Shown here in pieces: positions 1-9,509 of a stretch of 53,038 nt of DNA. The notes below the pieces were generated by a model. It had not been told where the DNA came from and searched no databases. It saw nothing but the letters and a program-made list of their open reading frames with translations. Origin of the DNA: Caldifarciminota bacterium (GTDB taxonomy: Bacteria > Hydrothermota > Hydrothermia > B15-G9); the NCBI GenBank assembly GCA_015489175.1, contig WGAI01000009.1, positions 1 to 53,038 of the forward strand, read 5' to 3'. A program made the position numbers and the translations under genes. Position 1 is the first letter of the stretch; every line of letters starts with the position of its first letter.

Positions 1-1986
1 AAGGCATACGGCATAGCACCGGGCACAGGCAACACGGACGGGACAGACGACATTACAAACTTCATGGGAATTTTTAAAGCTACATCTGGCATAGCCCCGT
101 CCCAACATGTAGGAGATACAAACCACATTATGGAGATTTATAGCAACGGCGAGAATGGCAACGGGACACTGAGAGATGCTATCCAGACCGCCAATGGCGA
201 CGCCGACATGGATACGGCTATCTTCTGTGTGGATGCAAATATAACCTTAAACTCAGCATTCCCAAAGATCGTGCACGATATGTACATCTCAGGTGGCAAT
301 AACAGCGTGACGATAGACGGCAACAGCAAGACTTACGATGGCTTTATCGTTTCCACCGATTCACTGAATCAGCCGATCAGCAGGGTGGACATAGAGAATC
401 TGACGGTTCAGCATGCAAAATCGGCGATTAGAATTAGTGTGGCAAATGGTTCGCCGATCGACACGCTTAATATAAACAGTTTTTATGTAGATGGATGTAT
501 CAACGGGATATACACAGGCCTTGCAGATCAAAGTGGCACAAATGGCGGCGCTTATGACAATGTATCCATATTTATCACAGGTGCATATATGACGAATTTT
601 GACGATTACGGCATCTATGCGAGAAACGCTCAGTCTGGCAAGATCGTGCGGCTGAAAGTTGACGATAGTTATGTGGAAGGAGCAGGAGATGCAGACAACG
701 AGGCCGGTCTTGCCGCTATCGACAATGTTGGGCTGACGATAAGCGGCTGGAGCGAATTCAGAGGAAATTATTGGGGAATTTTACTATGGAACACCACATC
801 CGCCGAAGCGCAGTATGACACACTCCAAAATGTTAAAGTCGATACATCTTACTACCACGGCATAGTCGTGAAACGAGAGGCAGGAGATATCCACGCCTAC
901 ATGCTCGGAGATTCGATATTCAACAATGGAGCCATGGGAGGATCGGATGACGCCGGGGTTGTTATATCCGCTTTCTCTGACCTCACAAATGGCAAAACGG
1001 CCGACATAAGGCTCCAATCTTCAGAAATATTTGACGACGCAGGATATCAGGACTACGGGGTGCTTGTCACGGATTGGGTGAGCGCAGGAGACCATGCAAC
1101 CGATGTTCAAATCGGAGACTACAACGAAGGAAATGAGATATTTTTCAATAACATAAACGGCATCCAGATATTAACGGACAGGGCCAGAGGTCTCAACATC
1201 GCCTACAACAACATTCACGATAACGGCACACATGGGATATACATCGCTCAGGCCGACTCGGTTCTCATCGAAAAGGACACAATAACGGACCATTCCGGGA
1301 CAAACCAATACGGTGTTTACATTGACGGTGCAGCTAAGTCCAATTCCGATTACAACAAGATCACACAATGCAAATTCGAGAACAACAGCTACGGGATAAG
1401 ACTTGCAAATAATGCCAATAGCGGCCTATTAGCGCCACAGGTAGTCAAAGCAACCCTTAACACCGCTCAGGATTTCCTTTATGTTGAGGGCAATTATGGT
1501 CCGGCCAACGGGCAGGTCGAGGTCTATATCGCAGATGGGCGCAACGGAAAGACATATCTCGGCACTGCGGCAGCGGATGCGTCGGGTAACTGGAACATCC
1601 AGATAGATAACGCAAGCAGCTACGGGGTAACGGATGGCACTCCTATAACCGCTCTTGGAATCGACAACGATGGAAATACAAGTGAGTTTGCAGCTCCAAC
1701 AAATGCCACTTCGGTTGAGGAAGACGGCAGTGGAGCGGCGAAATTTTCGGTCACGGCATCCATATTCGGAAGCTCTCTTGTCCTCAACTTTAATATCCCT
1801 TCACCGACAGATGTTGACATCTCCGTGATTGATGTATCAGGGCGCATAGTCACAGCGAGGAAACTCGAAAACATCGTTGGACACAACACGCTCAGGTTCG
1901 GTTTGCCTCATAGCGGGGTTTATTTCCTGAGCGTGAAAAGAGATGGGGAGCTTGTCTTGAGTAGGAAGATGGTGGCTTTCCATTGA
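1..1986 (+). CDS. Secreted parallel beta-helix protein with T9SS type A sorting domain (5' truncated)
   Basis: The reading frame is open from base 1, so the N-terminus and any signal peptide lie outside the window. An internal ATG at 64 is not a credible start because the frame upstream reads on in similar low-complexity Gly/Asp/Asn-rich sequence. The body is Asn/Gly/Asp-rich with repeated turns such as NNIHDNGTHGIYIA and CKFENNSYGIRLANN, typical of right-handed parallel beta-helix (PbH1) proteins. The last 75 residues or so form a beta-sandwich ending in GVYFLSVKRDGELVLSRKMV, the T9SS type A C-terminal sorting signature. Inferred role: cell-surface or secreted adhesin or polysaccharide-binding protein exported through the outer membrane. 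Substrate unknown. A hairpin follows the stop. Confidence 0.85.
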   Translation, partial: KAYGIAPGTGNTDGTDDITNFMGIFKATSGIAPSQHVGDTNHIMEIYSNGENGNGTLRDAIQTANGDADMDTAIFCVDANITLNSAFPKIVHDMYISGGNNSVTIDGNSKTYDGFIVSTDSLNQPISRVDIENLTVQHAKSAIRISVANGSPIDTLNINSFYVDGCINGIYTGLADQSGTNGGAYDNVSIFITGAYMTNFDDYGIYARNAQSGKIVRLKVDDSYVEGAGDADNEAGLAAIDNVGLTISGWSEFRGNYWGILLWNTTSAEAQYDTLQNVKVDTSYYHGIVVKREAGDIHAYMLGDSIFNNGAMGGSDDAGVVISAFSDLTNGKTADIRLQSSEIFDDAGYQDYGVLVTDWVSAGDHATDVQIGDYNEGNEIFFNNINGIQILTDRARGLNIAYNNIHDNGTHGIYIAQADSVLIEKDTITDHSGTNQYGVYIDGAAKSNSDYNKITQCKFENNSYGIRLANNANSGLLAPQVVKATLNTAQDFLYVEGNYGPANGQVEVYIADGRNGKTYLGTAAADASGNWNIQIDNASSYGVTDGTPITALGIDNDGNTSEFAAPTNATSVEEDGSGAAKFSVTASIFGSSLVLNFNIPSPTDVDISVIDVSGRIVTARKLENIVGHNTLRFGLPHSGVYFLSVKRDGELVLSRKMVAFH

Positions 1987-1994
1987 TGGATTCC

Positions 1995-2024
1995 GGGCGG
2001 CGCCTTCGGCGCCGCCCAGCTTTA
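1995..2024 (+). terminator. Hairpin terminator between convergent genes
   Basis: Perfect 10-bp GC-rich stem (GGGCGGCGCC at 1995-2004 and GGCGCCGCCC at 2008-2017) with a TTC loop; it can also be drawn as a C(UUCG)G tetraloop. It sits 8 bp after the beta-helix stop. The following tract (CAGCTTTAATT) is only moderately T-rich, so termination efficiency is uncertain. It separates this gene from convergent rimO. Confidence 0.7.
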
Positions 2025-2052
2025 ATTCCTTCCTCTTTTTCCACAGGTTTAC

Positions 2053-3381
2053 TTACAGATCAATGATCAGGTTTTTAACCGAATCTTCTTCGTTATAACT
2101 CTCATCGATGAGGTCAAGATGTTCATCGATCGACACGGGGTGCGCAGTCACGAGGTCGCCTACCTCAAGATCGCCCTGTAAAACGATGGATAGATCAACC
2201 TCAGGTGCATCGTAAACCGTGCGCCCGTAAGCCGTGCGCCCGTGAACATCCTCGATCAGGACATCGATCTCTCTGCCTAAAAGCCTTTTCTGAGCCTTTT
2301 CCATGAGGTGGTAAGAGATGTGTTCGGCGGTCTCCATGCGCCTTTCTATTTCGTCTTCATCAACTTTCGGCTCCATCAGAGCTGATGGCGTGCCCTCTTC
2401 CGGCCAGAACCTGAATATGCCTATGCGCTCAAAACCGATTTTTTGTATGTAATCCATCAACTCGTTGAAATCTTTCTCGCTTTCCCCCGGGAAACCGATT
2501 ATCAGCTCTGTCCTTATAAACGCATCCGGGATCTCACTCCTTACAAGGTCTATCGCCCTTTCAACTGCGGCTCTTCCGCCATCGCGCGCCATCAACTTTA
2601 ATATCCTGTCGGAAATATGCTGGATCGGTATCTCAAAATAAGGAACAATTTTCGGGTTGGAAGTTATTGCATCGACAAGCGCCCGATTTACGCCGGCCGG
2701 ATGCAGGTAAAGGAGCCTGATCCAGTCAACATCGACATCTCCCAACCGCTTTATCAGCTCCGGGAATTTCGGATAGAGAGTCAGATCCTGCGAGATCAAA
2801 ATCAGCTCCATAGCCCCCATTTCGGCGAGGCTGTGCGCTTCTGTGAGGATGTCCTCCATTGGTCTCGCCCTGTGAGCTCCTCTGATGGACGGTATCGTGC
2901 AGAAACTGCACTTCCTGTCGCAACCTTCTGCTATTTTTAAGTAGGCGTAAGGATAGGTAGTCACAAATCGAGGCGCATCAAGCACGGAAAATACACGATG
3001 TGGCGGCTCGTGGCGTATTTCTTTCAAACTCCCTTCCATTATTTCCATTGCGTGGTCAAGTTCATCAGTGCCAATTACAAAATCTATATCGGGAAACATC
3101 TCCAAAATTTTGTCCTTCCTGCGCTCGATCATGCAACCAGCGATCCCGACTGCCGCCAGATTCCCTTTTTTCTTAAGCTCGACGAATTCCTGAATCGTCT
3201 CGATGGTCTCATCTTCTGCAGGTTTTATGAACGCACAGGTGTTGACGATGACGATATCAGCATCATCCGCCTCCACGACTTCATACCCATTTTCCGCAAA
3301 ATCGCCAAGTATAAACTCGGAATCGACAAGGTTTTTGGGGCAACCAAGACTTATGAGGCCAATTTTTTTCTTTTCGCTCAT
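2053..3381 (-). CDS. rimO: Ribosomal protein uS12 methylthiotransferase RimO
   Basis: 442 aa, normal length. RimO is a radical SAM enzyme that methylthiolates the conserved aspartate of ribosomal protein S12. The N-terminal UPF0004 domain carries three cluster-binding cysteines at about 14 (ISLGCPKNLVDSE, the RimO hallmark), 49 (NTCAF) and 83 (AGCM). The radical SAM motif CxxxCxxC is at 154/158/161 (EGCDRKCSFC). A C-terminal TRAM domain covers about residues 375-440. MiaB is the close alternative, but the CPKNLVDSE string favours RimO. The gene starts 4 bp after the rho stop, so the two are very probably cotranscribed. Confidence 0.95.
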   Translation of the reverse strand: MSEKKKIGLISLGCPKNLVDSEFILGDFAENGYEVVEADDADIVIVNTCAFIKPAEDETIETIQEFVELKKKGNLAAVGIAGCMIERRKDKILEMFPDIDFVIGTDELDHAMEIMEGSLKEIRHEPPHRVFSVLDAPRFVTTYPYAYLKIAEGCDRKCSFCTIPSIRGAHRARPMEDILTEAHSLAEMGAMELILISQDLTLYPKFPELIKRLGDVDVDWIRLLYLHPAGVNRALVDAITSNPKIVPYFEIPIQHISDRILKLMARDGGRAAVERAIDLVRSEIPDAFIRTELIIGFPGESEKDFNELMDYIQKIGFERIGIFRFWPEEGTPSALMEPKVDEDEIERRMETAEHISYHLMEKAQKRLLGREIDVLIEDVHGRTAYGRTVYDAPEVDLSIVLQGDLEVGDLVTAHPVSIDEHLDLIDESYNEEDSVKNLIIDL

Positions 3382-3385
3382 GGAG

Positions 3386-4657
3386 TTAGTCCTGGAATTG
3401 CGCAGCGTTGCCGCTCATTGACTTAAGAAATTCCTTGTTTGTGGATGTGAGTTTCATCTTCTGTTGCAGGAATTCCATGGCCTCAACTGGATTCATTTCG
3501 GAAAGCACCTTCCTGAGGATCCATACCTTGTTGAGCACATCGTGGGGCAAAAGCAATTCCTCGCGCCTTGTGCCCGACTTGTTTAGGTCTATTGCCGGGA
3601 ATATGCGCCTGTCAGCGAGCCTCCTGTCGAGCACCAGCTCCATGTTGCCTGTTCCTTTAAATTCCTCAAATATGACCTCGTCCATCCGTGAGCCCGTTTC
3701 GATAAGTGCGGTGGCTACTATGGTGAGGGAACCGCCCTCTTCGATGTTGCGCGCAGAACCAAAGAATTTTTTGGGTTTGATGAGAGCGGTCGAGTCTATT
3801 CCACCGGTTAATGTCCTGCCCGAATGAGGCGTTATCACATTGTAAGCCCTTGCAAGCCTTGTGAGTGAATCCAGCAGAATAACCACATCATGGCCGAGCT
3901 CAACGAGCCGTTTAGCGCGCTCAAGCGTTATCTCGGCCACATGAGTGTGCCTGTCAGCAGGCTGGTCAAAGGTGGATGAGATGACATCTGCCTCAACCTG
4001 CCTCTTGAAGTCGGTGACCTCCTCTGGTCTCTCATCTATCAGCAGAATAATGAGTTTAATCTCAGGATGGTTCTTGGTTATGGAATTGGCGATTTTCTGG
4101 AGCAAAACGGTCTTACCGGCGCGAGGCGGTGAAACTATCAGTCCCCTTTGCCCCTTGCCCATAGGGACGAACAGATCAACGATTCTCATTGAAAGATCGT
4201 CGTTTTCAGGTATCTCCAGATTTATCTTTTCGGTCGGATAAAACGGCGTCAGTTTTTCAAACACAGGTCTGCCACGCGATTGTTCAGGATCCATCCCGTT
4301 AATAGCCAGGACCTTAACGAGAGCCGGGAATCGCTCTCCTTCCTTGGGCGGCCTAACCAGTCCGCCGACAGCGTCACCAACTCGCATCGCAAACTTTTTT
4401 ATCTGCGATGGAGACACATACACATCCTCGGATGATGGCTGATAGTTATGTTCGGGAAATCTCAGGAAGCCAAACCCATCAGGTAAAATTTGCAGGATAC
4501 CCTCGCGGTATGTGAGCCCATCGCTTTGTGCCTGACTTTCAATTATCTTTCTGATAAGCTCCTCCTTTCTGTAAGATGAGTAGTTCGGTATGCCGAGCTC
4601 TTTCGCCATCTCATATAGCTCAGCGATTTTCTTTGCCCTCAGTTCGTTGATGTCCAT
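3386..4657 (-). CDS. rho: Transcription termination factor Rho
   Basis: 423 aa from the ATG at 4657, chosen because an AGGAGG Shine-Dalgarno lies just upstream; an in-frame ATG at 4705 would add 16 unlikely residues and overlap the preceding gene. Order: N-terminal helical Rho_N domain (about 1-45, [14 protein letters not shown]), cold-shock-like RNA-binding domain (about 50-115, [14 protein letters not shown]), then a RecA-type hexameric ATPase with Walker A SPPRAGKT, Walker B VVILLDS and the Q-loop region. RNA-dependent ATPase that ends untranslated transcripts. Downstream of GGGP synthase (44-bp gap), upstream of rimO (4-bp gap). Relevant here because several convergent gene ends lack intrinsic terminators. 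Confidence 0.96.
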   Translation of the reverse strand: MDINELRAKKIAELYEMAKELGIPNYSSYRKEELIRKIIESQAQSDGLTYREGILQILPDGFGFLRFPEHNYQPSSEDVYVSPSQIKKFAMRVGDAVGGLVRPPKEGERFPALVKVLAINGMDPEQSRGRPVFEKLTPFYPTEKINLEIPENDDLSMRIVDLFVPMGKGQRGLIVSPPRAGKTVLLQKIANSITKNHPEIKLIILLIDERPEEVTDFKRQVEADVISSTFDQPADRHTHVAEITLERAKRLVELGHDVVILLDSLTRLARAYNVITPHSGRTLTGGIDSTALIKPKKFFGSARNIEEGGSLTIVATALIETGSRMDEVIFEEFKGTGNMELVLDRRLADRRIFPAIDLNKSGTRREELLLPHDVLNKVWILRKVLSEMNPVEAMEFLQQKMKLTSTNKEFLKSMSGNAAQFQD

Positions 4658-4701
4658 ATTTTTTTGACCTCCTACCGCCTGGTTGTGTTTTACCAGAGTT
4701 C

Positions 4702-5424
4702 TCAAAGCTCCTCCAGAAATTTTTTGTTTTGTTCGATTGCCGTGCCAACGACGACATACCTGGCGCCAGCATCGAAAGCAGCCTTTATGGAATCTCTATC
4801 TCTCAGACCTCCGCCAACGATAACTGGTATTTTGACGGAGTTGACCACCTCACTTATAAGTTCGGGCGGGACAGGCAGCTTTGCGCCAGAGCCCGCTTCA
4901 AGATAAATCAATTGGAAACCCAGGAGTTCAGCAGCCATTGCGTGCGCAACCGCAATGTCATGCTTATCTCTCGGTATGGGCATAGTGTTGGTTATAAATT
5001 CAACCGATGGCAAACCACCGGATTCGATCAACATGTAAGCTGTCGGTATGGCGTCAAGCTGAAAATGCCTGACGAGAGGCGCCATCCTGACCTGCTCCCC
5101 GATGAGAAGTTCAGCATTACGCCCGCTCACCAGAGACAGGAAAAGTATGCCATCCGCATGTCTGGATACCTGATTGACGCCTCCCGGAAAGAGTATGACG
5201 GGCAATATGGAGTTTTCCTTCACTGATTTTACGAACGCATCAAAATCGTGAGAAAGGAGCAGACTTGTGCCTATAAGTAATGCCTTGACCATTTCCATTT
5301 CCGAAAGTCTCCTCACAAGGTCAGGAAGTTCATCTCTTGACACGCGATCAGGGTCCAGAAGAACCCAGATACCCCTCTCGGCATCATCGGAGAATAATCT
5401 TTTGTATAATTGAGAGTATCCCAT
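4702..5424 (-). CDS. Geranylgeranylglyceryl-phosphate synthase family protein (PcrB-like)
   Basis: 240 aa TIM-barrel prenyltransferase. Family motifs: LLDPDR near residue 22, GTSLLL near 50 (sn-glycerol-1-phosphate pocket), YLEAGSGA near 174, and VGGGL plus VVVGTAIE in the C-terminal phosphate-binding loops. Family reaction: ether-bond formation between sn-glycerol 1-phosphate and a polyprenyl diphosphate (geranylgeranyl in archaea and many group II bacterial homologues, heptaprenyl in Bacillus PcrB); chain length cannot be read from sequence alone. The start (Shine-Dalgarno AAGG) overlaps the 3' end of the GGR-like gene by 41 bp, so the two are translationally linked, which suggests a joint lipid pathway. 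Confidence 0.88.
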   Translation of the reverse strand: MGYSQLYKRLFSDDAERGIWVLLDPDRVSRDELPDLVRRLSEMEMVKALLIGTSLLLSHDFDAFVKSVKENSILPVILFPGGVNQVSRHADGILFLSLVSGRNAELLIGEQVRMAPLVRHFQLDAIPTAYMLIESGGLPSVEFITNTMPIPRDKHDIAVAHAMAAELLGFQLIYLEAGSGAKLPVPPELISEVVNSVKIPVIVGGGLRDRDSIKAAFDAGARYVVVGTAIEQNKKFLEEL

Positions 5425-6577
5425 TTTTGACCTTCCCTTTCAAAATCCTGCGAAACCTGCTATCAAACAGAAGCATCCTTGCCACATTGAATGGACCAAA
5501 ATTGAATTCTGTTTTGTTGCCTGTGTGATCTTCAACGATGTCAAGGAAGGTGTTCCAATCTCTGCCATCCATTTTTTTAAAAACCCCTGCGGCAATTTCC
5601 TCGAGTTGAAACCTTTTCCTGAACTCCGAGTTGACGGATTTCTCATAATCCCGTGACACCTCTTTTTTGTCCCGCAATGCCCCATCATAGAACTTCCCAA
5701 TGGAGTTAGCAGCCATCTGGGCTGACCTTAATGCGCCCCATATCCCGGCATAAGACACTGGCTCAACGAACCCTCCGGCATCACCCACAAATAAAACGCC
5801 GTCAAGCGCAACCGAACTGCGCAAACCACGCGGAATGGTCTTTCGCCCATAAGACAGAATGCTTACATCGCGAAAATTTCTCATCATCGTATTAAATTTA
5901 GCTGTGACATCTTCCGGATTCTCACCCACAACACCCAAATTCGCATATCCGTTACCTTTGGAGAACAACCAGCCATAACCTTCCGTAAACTCACTGCCGA
6001 CGAAGAACCTGATTTCGCCATCGGGCACTGCGTTGCTGTGGATCAAACCGTTAACCCCATAAATCCCACTAAGTTTCTGGAAACCAAGCGCGTTCGCCAC
6101 GCTTGAGGCCATGCCATCAGCTGCAATAACAAAATCACTTTTTATTGTCATCTTTATGCCTCTGTGTATGGCTTTTACACTGAAACCACCATTCACATCC
6201 CTGTCAAGACTGATAAACCTCGTATTTGAGAACCCATTGCCTCCTCCGCGAACAACACGATCTATCAACCATTTAATGACTGCGCTTTTGTTGATAATAA
6301 ACCCGATATCTTGCATATCGATAGAAACTTTTCTGTCTTTGTGAACGATAGAAATGGTTTTAATCTCCTGCGATATGAGATTGGGGCGAGCTGAAATCCC
6401 AAGCTCCTCAACGACCCATTTCTGCACAGCCTCTCCGCAAACTACAAAGTTGCCAAACGCTCTATCTTTTTCCATAACAGCCACAGAGAGCCCCACATCT
6501 ACCAGACGGTTTGCTGCGACCAAGCCCGCAATTCCGCCGCCAACAACCACAACATGGAATGTAAGATTGGCATTCAC
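5384..6577 (-). CDS. Geranylgeranyl reductase family FAD-dependent oxidoreductase
   Basis: About 397 aa from a GTG at 6577 preceded by AAGGGG; an in-frame ATG at 6709 would add 44 non-homologous-looking residues and run toward the divergent gene. Features of the GGR/UbiH-like flavoprotein superfamily: an N-terminal Rossmann fold (VVVVGGGIAGLVAANRL, then acidic MEKD), the GGR-typical CGE near the redox centre, AADGMASSVA in mid-protein, and GDAGGFVEPVSYAGIWGAL for FAD ribityl binding. Family members hydrogenate geranylgeranyl chains of archaeal lipids, menaquinone or chlorophyll precursors. Overlap with the GGGP synthase gene points to saturation of ether-lipid chains, but a quinone substrate is possible. 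Confidence 0.8.
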   Translation of the reverse strand: MNANLTFHVVVVGGGIAGLVAANRLVDVGLSVAVMEKDRAFGNFVVCGEAVQKWVVEELGISARPNLISQEIKTISIVHKDRKVSIDMQDIGFIINKSAVIKWLIDRVVRGGGNGFSNTRFISLDRDVNGGFSVKAIHRGIKMTIKSDFVIAADGMASSVANALGFQKLSGIYGVNGLIHSNAVPDGEIRFFVGSEFTEGYGWLFSKGNGYANLGVVGENPEDVTAKFNTMMRNFRDVSILSYGRKTIPRGLRSSVALDGVLFVGDAGGFVEPVSYAGIWGALRSAQMAANSIGKFYDGALRDKKEVSRDYEKSVNSEFRKRFQLEEIAAGVFKKMDGRDWNTFLDIVEDHTGNKTEFNFGPFNVARMLLFDSRFRRILKGKVKNGILSIIQKIILR

Positions 6578-6738
6578 AATGACCCCTTGTTTTTCAGGAA
6601 CGGCCAGATGCGGGAAGTGGTTAAATGTTAAAAGGAAAGAGTGGATGATGTCAAGTAAAATGGGGCTATTTGCCGTTTTGTTTGTGTGAAATTTTTGAAT
6701 GCCACCCATGTCCGTGCCGAGTATCCCTCAACAAAGCT

Positions 6739-6744
6739 TATAAT
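6739..6744 (+). promoter_or_regulatory. -10 box of likely leaderless radical SAM mRNA
   Basis: Perfect TATAAT ending 7 nt before the ATG at 6752. No Shine-Dalgarno lies between, and no good -35 is seen. The spacing puts transcription start at or next to the A of the start codon. Confidence 0.5.
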
Positions 6745-6751
6745 TTTCAAC

Positions 6752-8047
6752 ATGAGGAAGTTTTTGCTTGTAAATCCTCCGATCTACGACTTTGCAGCTC
6801 ACGATTTCTGGCTGAAACCCTACGGATTGCTCCGTGTGGCATCTTTGATAAAGGCGGCCGGGGGAGAGGTGCTTTTCTTTGACTTCATGGACAGAAACCA
6901 TCCCAATGTTCCCAAAACCAGAACTGACCGCTACGGACGAGGCAAGTTTTTCCATGTCGAGGTGCCTAAACCGCCTGTCCTCGAGTTTGTTCCCCGAAAG
7001 TTTAAAAGATACGGCGTGCCTCAAGAGCACTTTATCAGGTTTTTGAAAGGAACGGGGGAGCTCTACGCTGTTTTGATAGCAACGGGCATGACATACTGGT
7101 ATCTCGGCGTTCTGGAAGTAGCGGAAACGGTCAGGAAAATCCATCCTGAGAGCAAAATCATATTGGGCGGCATTTACACTTCCATCATACCGAGGCACGC
7201 GAAGGAGACGGTTGAGCCTGATTTCATAGATAACCGCAATCCACTGAATCTTCTCGATTACCTTGAGCTTCCAACCGATAACCTCACGCCCGACTTTTCC
7301 CCTGACTGGTCGCTTTACCCTAAACTTGACTATGGAGTCATCAAATTGACCGATGGATGTCCGTTTCGATGCACTTACTGTGCGGTATGGAAATTGGTGC
7401 CCCGCTTCAGGGTCAGGGACATCAATCTCGTCATGAGCGAACTTGATTACTTCGCAAAGAGGGGGATAAAAGACATAGTTTTTTACGATGATGCCCTGCT
7501 CGTGAGGGCGGACAGGGGGTTGTTGCCTTTCCTTGAGAGGATAAAGCCCGGCCGATTTCGATTTCACACCCCAAATGCGCTTCACGCGAGGTTCATCACA
7601 GTAGAGGTTGCGAGGAAAATGAAATCCGCCGGATTTGAGACCATTTACATCGGTTACGAGACAACTGACCCCGTCCGTCAGAAGATAACAGGTGGCAAAG
7701 TCACCTCTGAGGCGTTTTTGAACGCTGTTGAGAACCTCCTTTCGGCGGGATTTAGTCGAGAGCAGATAACGGTTTACCTTTTGATGGGACTGCCCGATCA
7801 GCCGCCCGAAGAGGTGGAAGCCGGCATAAGAGAAGTCGCAAAATTGGGGCTTAAGGTGATGCTTTCGGAATACTCACCGATCCCCGGAACACCAGATGGT
7901 GAGAAAGCGCGTCGTATAATCGACATAAGTGAGCCGTTGCTTCAGAACAATATCGTGTTTCCAATAGCTTACTACGGCATTGAGACGGTGAGACGATTGA
8001 AGGCACTTAAACAGCTTGCCAACGCCGGCAAACTTTCACAGCAATGA
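6752..8047 (+). CDS. B12-binding-like/radical SAM protein
   Basis: 431 aa starting at MRKFLLVNPP. An upstream in-frame ATG at 6686 is less likely, since homologous N-termini begin with a short strand plus NPP. The N-terminal third is a cobalamin-binding-like Rossmann domain (LLRVASLIKAAG, ILGGIYTS), without an obvious DxHxxG base-off motif. The radical SAM CxxxCxxC is at about 203/207/210 (DGCPFRCTYC), followed by the usual barrel (KDIVFYDDALL, IYIGYETTD, VYLLMGLPDQ). No C-terminal SPASM or TRAM domain is recognised. Reaction unknown; relatives include HpnJ-like and anaerobic methyltransferase or cyclase enzymes. The last 12 bp overlap the convergent membrane-protein gene. Confidence 0.85.
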   Translation: MRKFLLVNPPIYDFAAHDFWLKPYGLLRVASLIKAAGGEVLFFDFMDRNHPNVPKTRTDRYGRGKFFHVEVPKPPVLEFVPRKFKRYGVPQEHFIRFLKGTGELYAVLIATGMTYWYLGVLEVAETVRKIHPESKIILGGIYTSIIPRHAKETVEPDFIDNRNPLNLLDYLELPTDNLTPDFSPDWSLYPKLDYGVIKLTDGCPFRCTYCAVWKLVPRFRVRDINLVMSELDYFAKRGIKDIVFYDDALLVRADRGLLPFLERIKPGRFRFHTPNALHARFITVEVARKMKSAGFETIYIGYETTDPVRQKITGGKVTSEAFLNAVENLLSAGFSREQITVYLLMGLPDQPPEEVEAGIREVAKLGLKVMLSEYSPIPGTPDGEKARRIIDISEPLLQNNIVFPIAYYGIETVRRLKALKQLANAGKLSQQ

Positions 8048-8482
8048 GCCGAAAATCCCTTCAGCTGTGAACCTCAGGGATGTGCCTATCAGCATCGCAG
8101 CTATAAAATTTCGGTATGGCACCCTCAAGAATCCCGCTGTGATTGAGCCTTCCCGTAAAGGAATTGGCCCCGCCGAGATGAGCAACAGTCCCGCAAATCC
8201 ATATCGGTTAACCGCTTTTGACAATCTGTCGAGCCACCGGCCTTTCAAACCTGTTGTCCTGAGCGCCAATCTGCCGATGAAAAAGTTTATCGATCCCGAT
8301 ATGCAATAGGCGGTCACCATCAACAGAACCGCTCTCAACGGAAAGCAATGGCATCCCATAGCGCGGGTGATCAGGAATATGTCGGGGCCTATCGGCATGT
8401 AGGTCAGCGGACCGATGAGGCAGTAGAGGAACAACCCGATGTCGCCGTATCCGTGCAGAAGCTGAAAGAGCCAGTCTATCAT
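8036..8482 (-). CDS. SNARE-associated/DedA-like (YqaA-type) membrane protein
   Basis: 148 aa with about four hydrophobic segments and the VTT-domain pattern: a polar re-entrant region (PLTYMPIGPDIFL), an internal GRLAL turn, then FAGLLLISAGPIPLREGSITAG and a final helix. Bacterial relatives are small inner-membrane proteins implicated in lipid scrambling or membrane homeostasis. The start codon overlaps the stop of the upstream dehydratase gene by 4 bp (ATGA), so translation is coupled. The 3' end overlaps the convergent radical SAM gene by 12 bp. Exact function unknown. Confidence 0.72.
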   Translation of the reverse strand: MIDWLFQLLHGYGDIGLFLYCLIGPLTYMPIGPDIFLITRAMGCHCFPLRAVLLMVTAYCISGSINFFIGRLALRTTGLKGRWLDRLSKAVNRYGFAGLLLISAGPIPLREGSITAGFLRVPYRNFIAAMLIGTSLRFTAEGIFGSLL

Positions 8483-9453
8483 AGAATTTCAGGGTTGATG
8501 TAGAGCTCAGGATGTGCTTTTATCCAGTCGATTGTCATCTTAAGCCCGTCCACAAAATCGACCTCAGGCTGCCAACCCAATACCTTGCGGGCAAGGGAGT
8601 TGTCCGATATGAGCCTATCGACCTCGCTTTTGTCTGGCCGCATGCGTCCCTTTTCGATCTCGATCTGAGGCGGGATGCCGAGTATCTGGAAGATGAGCTT
8701 TGCAGTTTCCTCTATCGTGTGGCCCCTGCCCGTCCCGAGGTTCATCTCCGCGCCAACGGCTTCGTCAACGGATGACGGCAGAAAGATGCCTTTCACTGTG
8801 TCGCTGACGAATGTGAAATCCCTCACCGTCCAGATGTTTCCGAGTTTTACCTTGCCTTCTCTCAGCGCACTGACGATTATGTGTGAGATGACAGCCCTGC
8901 GAGACTGACCTGGCCCGAATGTGTTGAAAGGACGGATTATCGTAACGGGCAAACCGTATGTGAGGTGAAAACTTCTCACCAGCTCGTCAGCCCCTGTTTT
9001 CGATGCAGCGTAGGGGGATTGTGCGTGTCGCGGATGCTTCTCGTCCATCGGAGTATAAATCGCCGAGCCGTAAACCTCTGAAGATGAGACCTGAACGAAC
9101 CGCTTTATGTTATTTGCCAGGGCGGCTTCGAGCACGGCCAATGTGCCCATCACATTAACTTCAATGACTTCCCGCGGATGGATGTAGGAGTAAGGCACGG
9201 AGATGACAGCGCCCAGATGGAAAACCGTATCGCAGCCACGCATTGCCTTTGTAAGCCCCGTTACATCTCTCAAATCGCCGAAGACGATTTCGAGGGATGT
9301 GTCGCTTTTGCTTTTCACATACCGCAGCAACCCAATATCGCCGCGTGAGTTGTATCTCACAAACGCAACCACATCTATCGACCGATCAAGCAGATAGCTG
9401 ACAAGGTGGCTGCCGATGAACCCACCTGCACCTGTTACGAACGCTCTTTTCAT
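8479..9453 (-). CDS. NAD-dependent nucleotide-sugar epimerase/4,6-dehydratase (LegB-like)
   Basis: 324 aa extended short-chain dehydrogenase. NAD-binding GAGGFIG is at 8-14, the catalytic SSSEVYG at about 123-129, and YxxxK as Tyr148/Lys152 (SPYAASK). The RPFNTFGPGQSRRAVI string resembles LegB-type UDP-sugar 4,6-dehydratases that feed legionaminic or bacillosamine-type sugars. The ATG at 9453 is chosen because the SDR fold begins immediately (MKRAFVTG); in-frame ATG 9465 and TTG 9489 lie upstream and no strong Shine-Dalgarno decides. Likely makes a surface-glycan precursor. Translationally coupled to the downstream membrane protein. Confidence 0.85.
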   Translation of the reverse strand: MKRAFVTGAGGFIGSHLVSYLLDRSIDVVAFVRYNSRGDIGLLRYVKSKSDTSLEIVFGDLRDVTGLTKAMRGCDTVFHLGAVISVPYSYIHPREVIEVNVMGTLAVLEAALANNIKRFVQVSSSEVYGSAIYTPMDEKHPRHAQSPYAASKTGADELVRSFHLTYGLPVTIIRPFNTFGPGQSRRAVISHIIVSALREGKVKLGNIWTVRDFTFVSDTVKGIFLPSSVDEAVGAEMNLGTGRGHTIEETAKLIFQILGIPPQIEIEKGRMRPDKSEVDRLISDNSLARKVLGWQPEVDFVDGLKMTIDWIKAHPELYINPEIL

Positions 9454-9509
9454 GCCGTTTATCATCGCCCAAATGTTGCCGTCTTTCAAGCTGAACCGTT
9501 GATGGCAGG

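Noticed and set aside
4658-4705. Longer Rho N-terminus
   Set aside because: The AGGAGG site lies inside this extension just before the ATG at 4657, and the extension resembles no Rho sequence.
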